A stretch of DNA of 49,522 nucleotides from Phocaeicola coprophilus DSM 18228 = JCM 13818 (GCF_000157915.1 NZ_EQ973631.1:208587-258108); one strand, 5' to 3'. Counted from the stretch's first letter, positions 20,503-29,942 are shown. Numbers and translations are program-made. Notes: generated from the letters alone by a model not told the origin.

Positions 20503-21981
20503 ATGCGGAAACAACTACATTATATTCTGTTTATAGTTCTCTTTATTATTTATGCGGCTTGTTACCAGGATGTCCTGTCGCATATTATATTTTATCAGGA
20601 ACAACATCATCTGTTTCTGTTTTCAACAGCGTATTTCACGCATAGCCTTCATACGGAAGGATGGATGAGCTGGCTGACGGATTTTCTGATTCAGTTTTTC
20701 CACTTGCCTTTGCTGGGAAGCTGTCTGATGGCAGGTATCTTGTCCTCTGTTTATTTGCTGGTCCGTTTCATTATTTATCGGATAACGGGGAAAAGAGATT
20801 TGCTCCAGCTGGCTTTGCTTCCTTCCTTATATTTGTTTCTTCAGACTGTGTCGGCAGATGCGTCATTGGTGCCGGTAGTTTCAGTCTGGGTAAGTCTGTT
20901 GGTCGTGGCTGTATATTGCTGGCTGTTGTCTCCCTGGTTAAGAAAGCTGCACCGGCTGATTCCGGATATTAGCTTGAAACCGGCAGTGTACTGGGCGGTC
21001 ACTGTCATTGTTCTGCTGATGTACGGAGGTGGTACTTTCTACAAATTCCTTCAGAAGTATGATATCCGGGAGTATCGGATGCTGAAAGCGGAACAGGCTG
21101 TCAAGGAGCGAAATTGGGATGATGTGCTGATGCAGACAGAAAAATATCTGAAGCGTCAGGCGAATAACCAGCTTATTTTCTATTTTCGCAACATGGCTCT
21201 TTATCATACGGGACAATTGCTGGATCATCTGCTGGACTATCCCCTGAACATGGGAGTAAAGGCTCTTTATTTCCCCTGGAACAGTGACAGTCGGGAAAGT
21301 GAATACGGGCATTTCCTGTATGAGGATCTTGGATACATCAATGAAGCACAGCGTTGGGAATTCGAAGCGATGGTGGTTTGGGGAGAAACTGCTCCTCATT
21401 TGCTGAATCTGGCCAGATACAATGTGGTCAACAAACGTCCGGAAGTGGCGCGCCGCTTCATCAACCTGCTCAAGCAGTCGCTTTTCTATCGGAAAGAAGC
21501 TGAACAACTGGAAGCTGCTTTGCATACCGGAAAGGTTCCTGGTCTGCGGGCACCGCTGGCTGATGTGAAAGAATCACCGGCCCGCTTTGCCAATGTCCTC
21601 AATATCGGTCCGGAGCTGCAGTATCTTTGTGAGAAGGACTCGACCAACCGGATGGCTTTTGAGTATCTGATGTGTGACTTGTTGCTGAGTAATCAGGTGG
21701 TACGCTTTGTGGATAATCTGAAGTATATGCGTCATTTTGATTATCCCCGGATGCCGAGACTGTTTGAAGAAGCTTTGTTCATGTACCGTTCAGGAGTCGG
21801 TGAAGAAGAATTTTCGAAGACCGGTTATTCGGTCAGTCCGGAGACAGAGGAACGTTTTAAACATTATTATCAGCTTTATCAGCAGAAGGATATGCGGAAG
21901 CTGAGACTGGAGTTCGGAAATTCATATTGGTATTATTTAAACTTTGTCAGTCCTTATGGGAATAAAATCATTGCGCGTTAA
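20503..21981 (+). CDS. Polytopic membrane protein with helical-repeat C terminus (copy A; resembles DUF6057-type proteins)
   Basis: I recognise the type only by resemblance to Bacteroides proteins labelled DUF6057; the function is unknown. The 492-residue product has about five hydrophobic segments (6-22, 68-92, 100-116, 121-145, 161-178). A soluble region of about 300 residues follows, with paired amphipathic helices that look TPR-like. The end carries FGNSYWYY. It is paralogous to 26265-28031, which shares AQ...FEAM, PRLFEEA and the GNxYWYY ending but has more membrane spans. The next gene overlaps its last 26 bases in another frame, so the two products are probably made together. Confidence 0.75.
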   Translation: MRKQLHYILFIVLFIIYAACYQDVLSHIIFYQEQHHLFLFSTAYFTHSLHTEGWMSWLTDFLIQFFHLPLLGSCLMAGILSSVYLLVRFIIYRITGKRDLLQLALLPSLYLFLQTVSADASLVPVVSVWVSLLVVAVYCWLLSPWLRKLHRLIPDISLKPAVYWAVTVIVLLMYGGGTFYKFLQKYDIREYRMLKAEQAVKERNWDDVLMQTEKYLKRQANNQLIFYFRNMALYHTGQLLDHLLDYPLNMGVKALYFPWNSDSRESEYGHFLYEDLGYINEAQRWEFEAMVVWGETAPHLLNLARYNVVNKRPEVARRFINLLKQSLFYRKEAEQLEAALHTGKVPGLRAPLADVKESPARFANVLNIGPELQYLCEKDSTNRMAFEYLMCDLLLSNQVVRFVDNLKYMRHFDYPRMPRLFEEALFMYRSGVGEEEFSKTGYSVSPETEERFKHYYQLYQQKDMRKLRLEFGNSYWYYLNFVSPYGNKIIAR

Positions 21982-23449
21982 TGCTGCACTTTGTCTTTGG
22001 ATATTAATATGTGGAGTTGTCCTGTCCGGATGTGGATATACCTGGCAGGAAGTGGACCGGATGTCGGGAAAGGCTCCCCGGATTTATCCGGATTATAGTG
22101 GTGTAGTGTTTCCACTGAATATTGCTCCTCCTAATTTCGTGATTCAGGAAGAAGGTGACCGTTTCCAGGCAGCTTTCGGACATGACGGGAAAGTGGATTT
22201 TGTTTGTGGAGGAAGCGATCCGGAAATTATTATTCCGGAAGATAAATGGAAAGAACTGACGGAACAGGCTGCGGGTCAGGAAATCTTTATACGCATTGCT
22301 GTCCGGCAAAATGGAAGCTGGACGGGATTTACGGATATCAAGGATACGGTCAGCCAGGATCCGATTGATCCTTATCTGGTTTATCGTTTGCTTTATCCGG
22401 GTTATGAGTTATGGAATGAAATGGGAATCTATCAGCGGGACCTGACCGGATATGAGGAATTCCCGGTTCTTGAAAATAAAGATTTTGGAAAACAATGTCT
22501 GAACTGCCATACATTCAACCACAATTCTCCGGATGAAATGATGATTCATGTGAGAGGAAAGGATGGAGGAACGTTGATACGGCGGAACGGTACCCTTGAA
22601 AAGGTGAGTGCATCTCCTCAGGGAGCTGCTCACGGAAGTACGTATCCGGCCTGGCATCCCAGTGGAAAATACATTGCTTATTCCATGAATGAGATTCAGC
22701 AGTTCTTTCATGCGAACGGACAAAAGCCGATTGAAGTATCTGACCTGGCAGCGGATCTGGGTGTGTATGATGTGGTACGTCATGAGATGCTGACAGATTC
22801 TTTAATTTATGGAGACGGAGCCATGGAGACATTCCCTGCCTGGTCACCGGATGGGCGGACACTTTATTTCTGTCGGGGAAATGCCTATCACCAGGGAGCA
22901 GCTTTGGACAGTCTGCGCTATGATTTGTGTTCAATTGATTTCGATCCGGAGACCGGCCGCTTTGGAGATCGGATAAATTGTCTGTATGAAGCTTCTGCAA
23001 AAGGGAAAAGTGTATCTTTCCCCCGTGTTTCGCCGGATGGCTGTTATCTGCTGTTTACGCAGTCGGATTATGGAAACTTTTCAATCTGGCATCCGGAGAG
23101 TGATCTTTATCTGTTGGAACTGGCCAACGGAAAAATTCATGAACTTCCTTCTGTAAACAGTAAGGATGTAGATAGTTTCCACACCTGGTCTTCTTCCGGA
23201 AAATGGTTTGTCTTCAGCAGTAAAAGGCTGGATGGACTGTGGGCCCGTCCGTTCTTTGCTCATTTTGACCCAACGACCGGACAGGCAAGCAAACCTTTCC
23301 TGCTTCCTCAGAAAGATCCGCATTTTTATGAAACGTTTACGCGTACTTATAATTTGCCGGAACTAGTGAAGGCACCGGTATCAGACCAGAAAGCATTGCT
23401 TCAGACTGTTTTCAGTACGAATGTCGTAACGACGTTGAAAAAGCAATAA
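21956..23449 (+). CDS. Beta-propeller (PD40/TolB-like) lipoprotein with CxxCH motif, copy A
   Basis: The function is unknown. The ATG at 21956 is preferred over a TTG at 21944 because it gives a clean lipoprotein signal (GVVLSGC, Cys26) and 497 residues. A single CLNCH motif at residues 181-185 has the form of a c-type haem attachment site. C-terminal to it are four PD40-like blades: YPAWHPSGKYIAY, FPAWSPDGRTLYF, FPRVSPDGCYLLF and FHTWSSSGKWFVF. The paralogue at 28031 keeps the motif and blades. Signal peptide and haem motif both fit a location outside the cytoplasm. It overlaps the upstream membrane-protein gene by 26 bases. Haem binding is inference only. Confidence 0.75.
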   Translation: MGIKSLRVNAALCLWILICGVVLSGCGYTWQEVDRMSGKAPRIYPDYSGVVFPLNIAPPNFVIQEEGDRFQAAFGHDGKVDFVCGGSDPEIIIPEDKWKELTEQAAGQEIFIRIAVRQNGSWTGFTDIKDTVSQDPIDPYLVYRLLYPGYELWNEMGIYQRDLTGYEEFPVLENKDFGKQCLNCHTFNHNSPDEMMIHVRGKDGGTLIRRNGTLEKVSASPQGAAHGSTYPAWHPSGKYIAYSMNEIQQFFHANGQKPIEVSDLAADLGVYDVVRHEMLTDSLIYGDGAMETFPAWSPDGRTLYFCRGNAYHQGAALDSLRYDLCSIDFDPETGRFGDRINCLYEASAKGKSVSFPRVSPDGCYLLFTQSDYGNFSIWHPESDLYLLELANGKIHELPSVNSKDVDSFHTWSSSGKWFVFSSKRLDGLWARPFFAHFDPTTGQASKPFLLPQKDPHFYETFTRTYNLPELVKAPVSDQKALLQTVFSTNVVTTLKKQ

Positions 23450-23483
23450 GAAATTTTTTTATTCATCTATTTTGTAAAGTATT

Positions 23484-26121
23484 ATGAGGCACATTTTAGT
23501 ATTGTTGAGGGTGTGTATGTTTTTGTCCGTTCGGGGAGCGGAAGCTCAGCCTTCTTATCCATTTCAGGATTCTACCTTGACGGTGGAAGCCCGTTTGAAT
23601 GACCTGGTTGAACGAATGACGCTGGAAGAGAAAATAGACCTTCTCGCCGGTTATGAGGATTTTTATCTTCATCCGTGTGAACGTCTGGGCATTCCGGCCT
23701 TTAAAATGGCAGACGGTCCGTTGGGGGTTTCGTCATGGGGAATCTGGGGAAGAGCAACAGCTTTTCCGGCTGCTTTAGCCCTGGCTGCATCGTGGGATAA
23801 AGAACTGGCAGAAAAGACCGGCCGCATGTATGCTCAGGAATGGCGTGCGCGTGGCATTCATTTCATGCTGGCTCCCGGGGCAAACATTTACCGTGCTTCA
23901 AAAGGAGCAAGAAACTTTGAGTATTTCGGTGAAGATCCTTATTTGTCTTCTGAAATGCTGGTTCCTTTTGTAAAGGCCGTTCAGGCTGGGGGAGTCATTC
24001 CTACGATCAAACATTATATCGGAAATGATCAGGAGTTCGACCGTTATACTGTCAGCACGGAAATGGATGAACGTACCTTGCGCGAAATTTATCTTCCTCC
24101 TTTCAAGGCAGCTGTGCAGCGTGCAGATATTAAAGCAGTGATGACCGGATACAATCCTTTCCAGGGAACCTATTGTACAGAGAACAGTTTCGTGATTGAC
24201 ATCCTGAAAAAAAGAATGGGGATTCAAGGGAATGCTGATGTCGGACTGGGCTTGTACTTATTCGGCAGACAAGGCAGCCAAGAATGGTCTGGATCTGGAA
24301 ATGGGAAGTAACGACTGGTTTGTCCGTGAAAAACTTTTGCCATTGATACAGGACGGCACAATTACAGAAGAACTGATTAATGAAAAGGTCAGAAGAATAT
24401 ATGGTCCTTGCATCGAGATGGGATTCTTTGACCGTCCGCAGTTGTGTAAGGACATTCCATTGTTTAATCCGGATGCCAACAGACTGGCTCTGGAAGAAGC
24501 AGAAAAAGGAATTATCCTGTTGAAGAATGCAGACGGTGTACTTCCCTTGAAGTCTCCGAAGAAGATTGCTGTTATCGGACCGACTGCGAATCCGTATGTT
24601 ATATCCGATCGTGTCTACAATACGAATGGCATTGTTTACGGAGGCGGTGGAAGTTCGCGTGTGCATCCCTGGTATGTTATCAGTGATCTGGATGGAATCC
24701 GTAATGAGTTCCCTGATGCAGAGATCTATTATGCTGAGGGAGTTTCCAACCAGTTTAAGAGACGCCTGTTCCGGACTAGTGTATTCCGTACCCGGGATGG
24801 AAAGAAAGGACTGGAAGCTAAATACTATACCTGTTCTTCCGATACCGGAACGTTGTCTTCCCGTTTGCTGGAACAGCAGGCAAAAGCAGCCGGACGTTCT
24901 TCTGCCGGTCAGACTTCATCCGTATCGCGTCAGCAGGCTGATGGTAATCTGATCTTGTCAATGGTAGAACCTCGGATAGATAACGAATGGTGGGGATATC
25001 CGCATAACGAAAAGAATCTGGGTGAAGAATACCAGGTTGAGTGGGACGGTTATGTAGATGTTCATCAGACAGACAGCCTTCGTTTCTTTGTGGATGCACA
25101 GGGAGGATATAAGCTTTGGCTGGATGATCAGCTGATGCTGGATGCTTCGAAGTCACAGTCGTTCGATGTCCGGAATGTGGCAGTAGCTGTAGAAAAAGGT
25201 TCCAGTGTTCATGTCCGTCTGACTTATTATAACCAGCGCAGTCTTCCTTCGGAGATCCGTATGGGATATGCTTATGATTCTGACATTGATTTCAGTGAAG
25301 CCAAGCAGGTGGCCAAACAGGCAGACGTCGTGATCTGTTGTCTTGGTCTTGACGGAAGCATTGAGTTGGAAGGCCGTGACCGTCCGTTTGACCTTCCTTT
25401 TGGTCAGGACCGTCTGGTGGATGAACTGCTTCAGGTGAATCCGAATGTTGTAGTAGTGCTTCATGCCGGCGGAGGAGTTGGAATGACTCGTTGGATTGAC
25501 CGTGTTCCGGCTGTGCTTCATGCTTTCTATCCGGGACAGGAAGGAGGAAATGCTTTGGCACATATCTTGTCGGGAAAGGTAAATCCTTCGGCTAAGTTGC
25601 CTTTTACCATTGAAAAGCGTTGGGAAGATTCACCGGCGTGCGGAAACTATGATGAAACCCGTCGCGAGAAAAAGGTATATTATCGGGAAGGAATCTTTAC
25701 CGGTTACCGGGGATATGAACATAATCAGGTGCAGCCGCTTTTCCCGTTCGGATATGGACTGTCTTATACAACCTTCTCTTATTCCGGACTGGAAGTGAAA
25801 GTTGACGACCGGAAGAAGGGAGATGTAACGGTACGTTTCTCTGTCCGTAACGATGGTAAACGTGAAGGAGCAGAAGTCGTACAGCTGTACGTGAGCGATC
25901 CGAAATCAGGTGAGCCCCGTCCGGTGAAGGAGCTGAAAGGATTTGAAAAAGTAAACCTGAAACCCGGAGAGACACAGACTGTAACTTTGAAACTGACTCA
26001 GGATGATTTCTCTTATTTCAGCAGTAAGAAGCGGAAATGGGTCTTCGAAAAAGGAGATTTCGTAATCCGGGTTGGTGCATCCTCTCAGGATATCCGTCTG
26101 GAGGAGACCATCCGTCTGTAA
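23484..26121 (+). CDS. GH3 family glycosidase with PA14 insert, frameshifted
   Basis: GH3 enzymes release terminal beta-linked sugars from oligosaccharides. The gene is split into frames 23484-24311 and 24232-26121. Removing one A from the A7 run at 24207-24213 restores ILKKEWGFKGMLMSDW, the standard sequence around the nucleophile (Asp254), and gives 878 residues. Order of parts: signal peptide (to about 21), GH3 N domain with KHYIGNDQE, GH3 C domain interrupted by a PA14 domain at about 440-600, the ELEGRDR motif (Glu627 or Glu629 as likely acid/base), and a fibronectin-III-like C domain. Substrate could be beta-glucoside or beta-xyloside. The extra A is probably a sequencing error; a real phase-variable or dead gene is the alternative. 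Confidence 0.88.
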
Positions 26122-26177
26122 GGATAAACAGAATTTGTCAGGCCTGCCTGTTTTATTTTATAACCTGATTTTTTTTG

Positions 26178-26237
26178 AGAAACCCTTTCTTATCGGTACT
26201 TTTGTCGGCAAAACAGAAGACCGGAGAAAGGGTTTCT
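26178..26237 (+). other. Hairpin in the leader of the second membrane/propeller cassette
   Basis: AGAAACCCTTTCT (26178-26190) is perfectly complementary to AGAAAGGGTTTCT (26225-26237), with an inner CGGT/ACCG helix. It follows an eight-T run rather than preceding one, so it is not a standard terminator for the GH3 gene. It lies 27 bases before the next ATG and could be an attenuator or mRNA-stability element. Confidence 0.6.
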
Positions 26238-26264
26238 TCTTTAAACCTTCTAAAAATTTTTACT

Positions 26265-28031
26265 ATGATCAAATTAAATCGGGCAGGACAGGTAGCAGGA
26301 TGGCTTTTGGTTTTTATCCTGATGACTGGGTACTGTCAGCATTATTTTGCTTACAATTATTTTTATGCGGAACAGTTTTACCTCTTTCGCTTTGACAGTG
26401 ATTACGCCTGGCAAACTCTTTCGCAGCCGGGGGGAGTAGTGATCTATCTGGCCGCTTTTCTGACTCAGTTCTTTTTTTATTCTTATGCAGGAGCAGTTTT
26501 GTCTGCTTTGCTGTTTACAATGATTGCCTGGCAGATGTCCAGATATTGGAAACGCATAGCTCCGAATATCCTTGCTCCGTTGTTCTACTTTCTGCCGTCG
26601 GTTGCCTTGCTGTGGATACAGACAGATTTCAATTACCATTGGGAAGGAACACTGGCTTTGTGGATTTCTTTGTTGATGCTGGATGTTTGTCTGGCTGTCC
26701 GGAAGAATTTGTTCCGTTGGGTAATTACAGGAGTATGGGCAATTTTCGGCTATTATTTCGTCGGTCCTTACGGTTTGTTGACAGTAGCAGGTGTGGTTAT
26801 GGCTGATCTGTTTACAAGACAAACCTCGCAGAAGTGGTGGGCCTTATGCCTGTTACTTCTTGCAGGAATTGTTCCTCTTACCTTATATTATAAGGATATT
26901 GTGCTGGAATGGCGTTTCCTGTTGACGTCTGATGCCTATTATCATTCTCGCTTAAATCCTCCGGCTATGCTTGCCTATGCCGGATGGGCCTGCTTGTTGA
27001 ATCTGACAGCCGCCTGTCTGTTGAGCCGGAAAACTTTTTCTGCGGGACGGTGGGGAAGGATATGCCTGCCCGTTGCTCAGATTGTTCTGCTTGCCTGGCT
27101 GATGCATTCGGGAAGTCTCCGCTATAATTCCGTGAAAAACTATGAGGCCAAAACTCTCGATTATTACTGTCGGACTGGACAATGGCAGGAAGTCCTGGAT
27201 TTCCCCGGCCTGCGGTCTGATCGAAATATGATGCATGCCTGTTATCAGAACCTGGCGTTGTCGCATCTGGATCAATTAGGAGACCGTCTGTTTGACTATA
27301 AGCAATGCGGCCCGCAGGGGCTGGTGCTTCCTTCTAACCGTTCGGTCAATGCTTCTACGTTGTTGAGTGACATTTATTATCAGATGGGAAACGTGGCTTT
27401 GGCACAGGAGATGGCTTTTGAGGGAATGATCGCTTCCGAACGGGCGGTGAATCCCCGCTTGCTTTTGCGTCTGATTCAGACTAATCTGATTTACGGTTAT
27501 GATAATGTGGCTGAGAAATACATTCGCCTCTTGGAACAGACACTGGCTTATGCCGACAAAGCGAGTCGGTATAGACAGTTCCTCGGACATCCGGAGAAGA
27601 TGAAAGCAGATCCGGAACTGGGAGGACGGTATGCATGTGTGCAGCATCTTTCCGGATTGACCAATGAAACTCAGCTGATTCCAAATCTGGAACAGATTAT
27701 CCATTCGAATACTTCCTGGCGTCCGGCTTTTCAGTATTATGGTGTTATGTGCCTGCTGAGCAAGGATATGAAGGCGATTCGTGACTTTATTGAACACACC
27801 AAGGGAATGCCAGGCATGAAGCCGATGCCTCGTCTGTTTCAGGAAGCCGTTATTCAGGTGCATGAAGGAGAAGAAGAGGTGTGGGCAGATTATGGAGTGA
27901 CTCCGCAGGTGGCGCAACGCTTCAAGGCTTACCGGCAGGCTGTTCTGTCGGCACGGAGATCAGGACAGATGTATGGCTTGCAAGGCTCGTATGGAAACAC
28001 TTATTGGTATTATTATATGTTTAGACGCTGA
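26265..28031 (+). CDS. Polytopic membrane protein with helical-repeat C terminus (copy B; resembles DUF6057-type proteins)
   Basis: Unknown function, paralogue of 20503-21981. An in-frame ATG at 26175 exists, but it would place coding sequence across the 13-bp hairpin. The ATG at 26265 gives MIKLNRAGQVAGWLL, aligned with the first membrane span, and 588 residues, so it is chosen. About eight hydrophobic segments occupy the first 300 residues. The rest is soluble and helical, with AQEMAFEGM, PRLFQEAV and GNTYWYYY shared with copy A. The stop codon overlaps the start of the propeller gene (TGATG), which implies translational coupling. The cassette is therefore duplicated on both sides of the GH3 gene. 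Confidence 0.75.
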   Translation: MIKLNRAGQVAGWLLVFILMTGYCQHYFAYNYFYAEQFYLFRFDSDYAWQTLSQPGGVVIYLAAFLTQFFFYSYAGAVLSALLFTMIAWQMSRYWKRIAPNILAPLFYFLPSVALLWIQTDFNYHWEGTLALWISLLMLDVCLAVRKNLFRWVITGVWAIFGYYFVGPYGLLTVAGVVMADLFTRQTSQKWWALCLLLLAGIVPLTLYYKDIVLEWRFLLTSDAYYHSRLNPPAMLAYAGWACLLNLTAACLLSRKTFSAGRWGRICLPVAQIVLLAWLMHSGSLRYNSVKNYEAKTLDYYCRTGQWQEVLDFPGLRSDRNMMHACYQNLALSHLDQLGDRLFDYKQCGPQGLVLPSNRSVNASTLLSDIYYQMGNVALAQEMAFEGMIASERAVNPRLLLRLIQTNLIYGYDNVAEKYIRLLEQTLAYADKASRYRQFLGHPEKMKADPELGGRYACVQHLSGLTNETQLIPNLEQIIHSNTSWRPAFQYYGVMCLLSKDMKAIRDFIEHTKGMPGMKPMPRLFQEAVIQVHEGEEEVWADYGVTPQVAQRFKAYRQAVLSARRSGQMYGLQGSYGNTYWYYYMFRR

Positions 28032-29500
28032 TGAAAAAGACTGTTATGAAATATGTGGGGCGCACAGGTTGTCTGTCCATGCTCCTGGGTCTGTTGATGT
28101 CCTGTTCACCGCAGGAACCTGTATCGGAACAGACATTGAAGGGTTGTCCGGCCATTCTCCCGGATTATACCGGGGTAACAATTCCTTCGAACATAGCTCC
28201 TTTGCGCTTTGCATTGGAGGAGGAAGCAGAGAAAGCCGTTGCTGTTATTTCGGGTCGTAAGGATAAACTGATAGTAGACGCTGAAGACGGTTCTTTTCTG
28301 ATCCCGGAAAAGAAATGGCATGAACTGCTGGAGTCTTCAGTAGGTGACTCTCTGCAGGTGAAAGTGTACGTTCGCAAAGACGGCCGATGGTGTATGTATG
28401 AACCCTTCTCCTGGCATATCTCTCCGGACGAACTGGATGCTTTTCTGGTATATCGCCTGATTGAGCCGGGGTATGAACTCTGGAACCGGATGGGAATATA
28501 CCAGCGTGACCTGACTTCTTTCGAACAGAAATCAATATTGACCAATGAGAAGACGCAGCATAACTGTATGAATTGTCATTCCTTCAATAACCGGGAGCCG
28601 GATCGTATGGTGTTTCACATGCGTGCCCAACTGGGCGGAACATATCTGAGCGAACCGGATGGAGTGAAACGGCTGGAGGCTAAGATCAATGGCAAAGTAC
28701 AGTCGTTGGTTTATCCTTCATGGCATTCCTCTGGAAGATTTATTGCTTTCTCCATGAACCAGACGAAGCAGGCTTTTCATCAGAACGACCGGAACCGGAT
28801 TGAGGTGTTTGATTTCTCCTCCGATGTGGTCGTCTATGACTTGGAACGTGATGCCGTTCTGACCGATTCGTTACTGATGAAACAGACAGCTTTTGAAACA
28901 TTCCCAACCTTCTCGCCTGACGGGAAGAAACTTTATTTCTGTTCAGCTGAAGCAAAAACATTGCCTTACGAGTTTGATCAGGTGAAATATAGTTTGTGCT
29001 CGATTGATTTTGATGCTGAAAGCCGAAGTTTCGGAACGCAGGTGGATACCTTATATAATGGACGTCTGAAGAATAAAAGTGTGTCCTTCCCGAGGGTTTC
29101 TCCGGATGGCCGTTTTCTGGTCTTTACCTTGTCTTCGTATGGGAATTTTTCAATCTGGCATAAAGATGCAGATCTGATGATGGTTGATCTGAAGACCGGA
29201 CAGGTTTCGGAACTGGAAGGTGTGAACAGTAATGATGTGGAAAGTTATCATTCCTGGAGCAGTAACGGACATTGGCTGGTGTTCAGCAGTCGTCGGGTAG
29301 ACGGGCTTTATACTCACCCTTATCTGGTGCATGTGGATGGAGAAGGGCATTGGAGCAAACCATTTGCCGTACCACAGTCCGATCCTCAGTTCTATCGTAA
29401 CTTTATGTATTCCTTCAATATACCGGAACTGGTGAAAGGCGAGGTGAAGCTTGACAAGCGGGCTCTGATCAGAAAAGCATCGGAGAAAAAGCCGGAGTGA
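28031..29500 (+). CDS. Beta-propeller (PD40/TolB-like) lipoprotein with CxxCH motif, copy B
   Basis: Unknown function, paralogue of 21956-23449. The 489-residue protein has a lipoprotein signal (GLLMSC, Cys25) and the conserved lead-in DYTGVTIPSNIAPL. The CMNCH motif is at 179-183, followed by SFNNREPDRM, where a methionine and histidine are also conserved with copy A. Four blades are visible: YPSWHSSGRFIAF, FPTFSPDGKKLYF, FPRVSPDGRFLVF and YHSWSSNGHWLVF. It starts on the last base of the membrane-protein gene. No clear terminator follows; the island ends here. If the motif binds haem, cytochrome-c maturation genes must exist elsewhere. Confidence 0.75.
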   Translation: MKKTVMKYVGRTGCLSMLLGLLMSCSPQEPVSEQTLKGCPAILPDYTGVTIPSNIAPLRFALEEEAEKAVAVISGRKDKLIVDAEDGSFLIPEKKWHELLESSVGDSLQVKVYVRKDGRWCMYEPFSWHISPDELDAFLVYRLIEPGYELWNRMGIYQRDLTSFEQKSILTNEKTQHNCMNCHSFNNREPDRMVFHMRAQLGGTYLSEPDGVKRLEAKINGKVQSLVYPSWHSSGRFIAFSMNQTKQAFHQNDRNRIEVFDFSSDVVVYDLERDAVLTDSLLMKQTAFETFPTFSPDGKKLYFCSAEAKTLPYEFDQVKYSLCSIDFDAESRSFGTQVDTLYNGRLKNKSVSFPRVSPDGRFLVFTLSSYGNFSIWHKDADLMMVDLKTGQVSELEGVNSNDVESYHSWSSNGHWLVFSSRRVDGLYTHPYLVHVDGEGHWSKPFAVPQSDPQFYRNFMYSFNIPELVKGEVKLDKRALIRKASEKKPE

Positions 29501-29526
29501 TATACCGGAGGAAATATTTTTTTCTT

Positions 29527-29570
29527 TTATTTATGCCGGTAGATTCAACTTTTTCCTTATTTTTGCCGGT
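29527..29570 (+). promoter_or_regulatory. Promoter region of the DUF3467-type gene with a 14-bp direct repeat
   Basis: TATTTTTG at 29558-29565 fits the TAnnTTTG -7 element. No exact TTTG lies 19-21 bases upstream. Instead, TTATTTATGCCGGT at 29527-29540 is repeated as TTATTTTTGCCGGT at 29557-29570, exactly 30 bases apart, so the second copy contains the -7 box. Confidence 0.45.
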
Positions 29571-29609
29571 GCAATTAAGAATAAATAATTAAATCAAAGA
29601 TTAACCATT

Positions 29610-29942
29610 ATGGAAAACGAAAACAAAAATAACCAGCTCCAGATAGAGCTGAAGGAAGAAGTAGCTCAAGGTACTTATGCCAATCTTGCTATCATCACTC
29701 ATTCTACTTCAGAGTTTATTGTAGACTTTGTTCGTATTATGCCGGGATTGCCGAAGGCTGGTGTGCAGTCACGTATCGTTATGACTCCGGAACATGCAAA
29801 ACGTCTGATGTATGCTTTGCAGGATAACGTGAACAAGTATGAACAGAACTTCGGTCCGATCCGTATGCCGGAAGAACAGCAGCAGAATGCTGGTAGCAAG
29901 ACTTTCGTTCCCCCTTTGAGCGATTTCAAGGGTGAAGCTTAA
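29610..29942 (+). CDS. DUF3467 family protein
   Basis: The 110-residue acidic protein matches the small DUF3467 proteins found near rpoC/rpsL in Bacteroidales. Recognisable parts are GTYANLAIITHSTSEFIVDF and MTPEHAKRLMYALQDN. Its role is not known to me; the ribosomal neighbourhood only suggests a link to gene expression. It has no signal peptide or membrane span, so it is cytoplasmic. It has its own promoter-like sequence and its own terminator, so it is a single-gene unit. Confidence 0.85.
   Translation: MENENKNNQLQIELKEEVAQGTYANLAIITHSTSEFIVDFVRIMPGLPKAGVQSRIVMTPEHAKRLMYALQDNVNKYEQNFGPIRMPEEQQQNAGSKTFVPPLSDFKGEA

Noticed and set aside
21944-21955. TTG start for propeller lipoprotein A
   Set aside because: The ATG at 21956 gives a better signal peptide and needs no rare start codon.
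24207-24250. Programmed ribosomal frameshift in the GH3 gene
   Set aside because: No stimulatory structure or family precedent is evident, and the same one-A insertion occurs in two unrelated genes, so sequence error explains it more simply.
26175-26264. Upstream in-frame ATG of membrane-protein copy B
   Set aside because: It would translate through a perfect hairpin and add 30 residues not seen in copy A.
29501-29526. Terminator after propeller lipoprotein B
   Set aside because: Only TACCGG/CCGGTA could pair across a very large loop; this is too weak to call.
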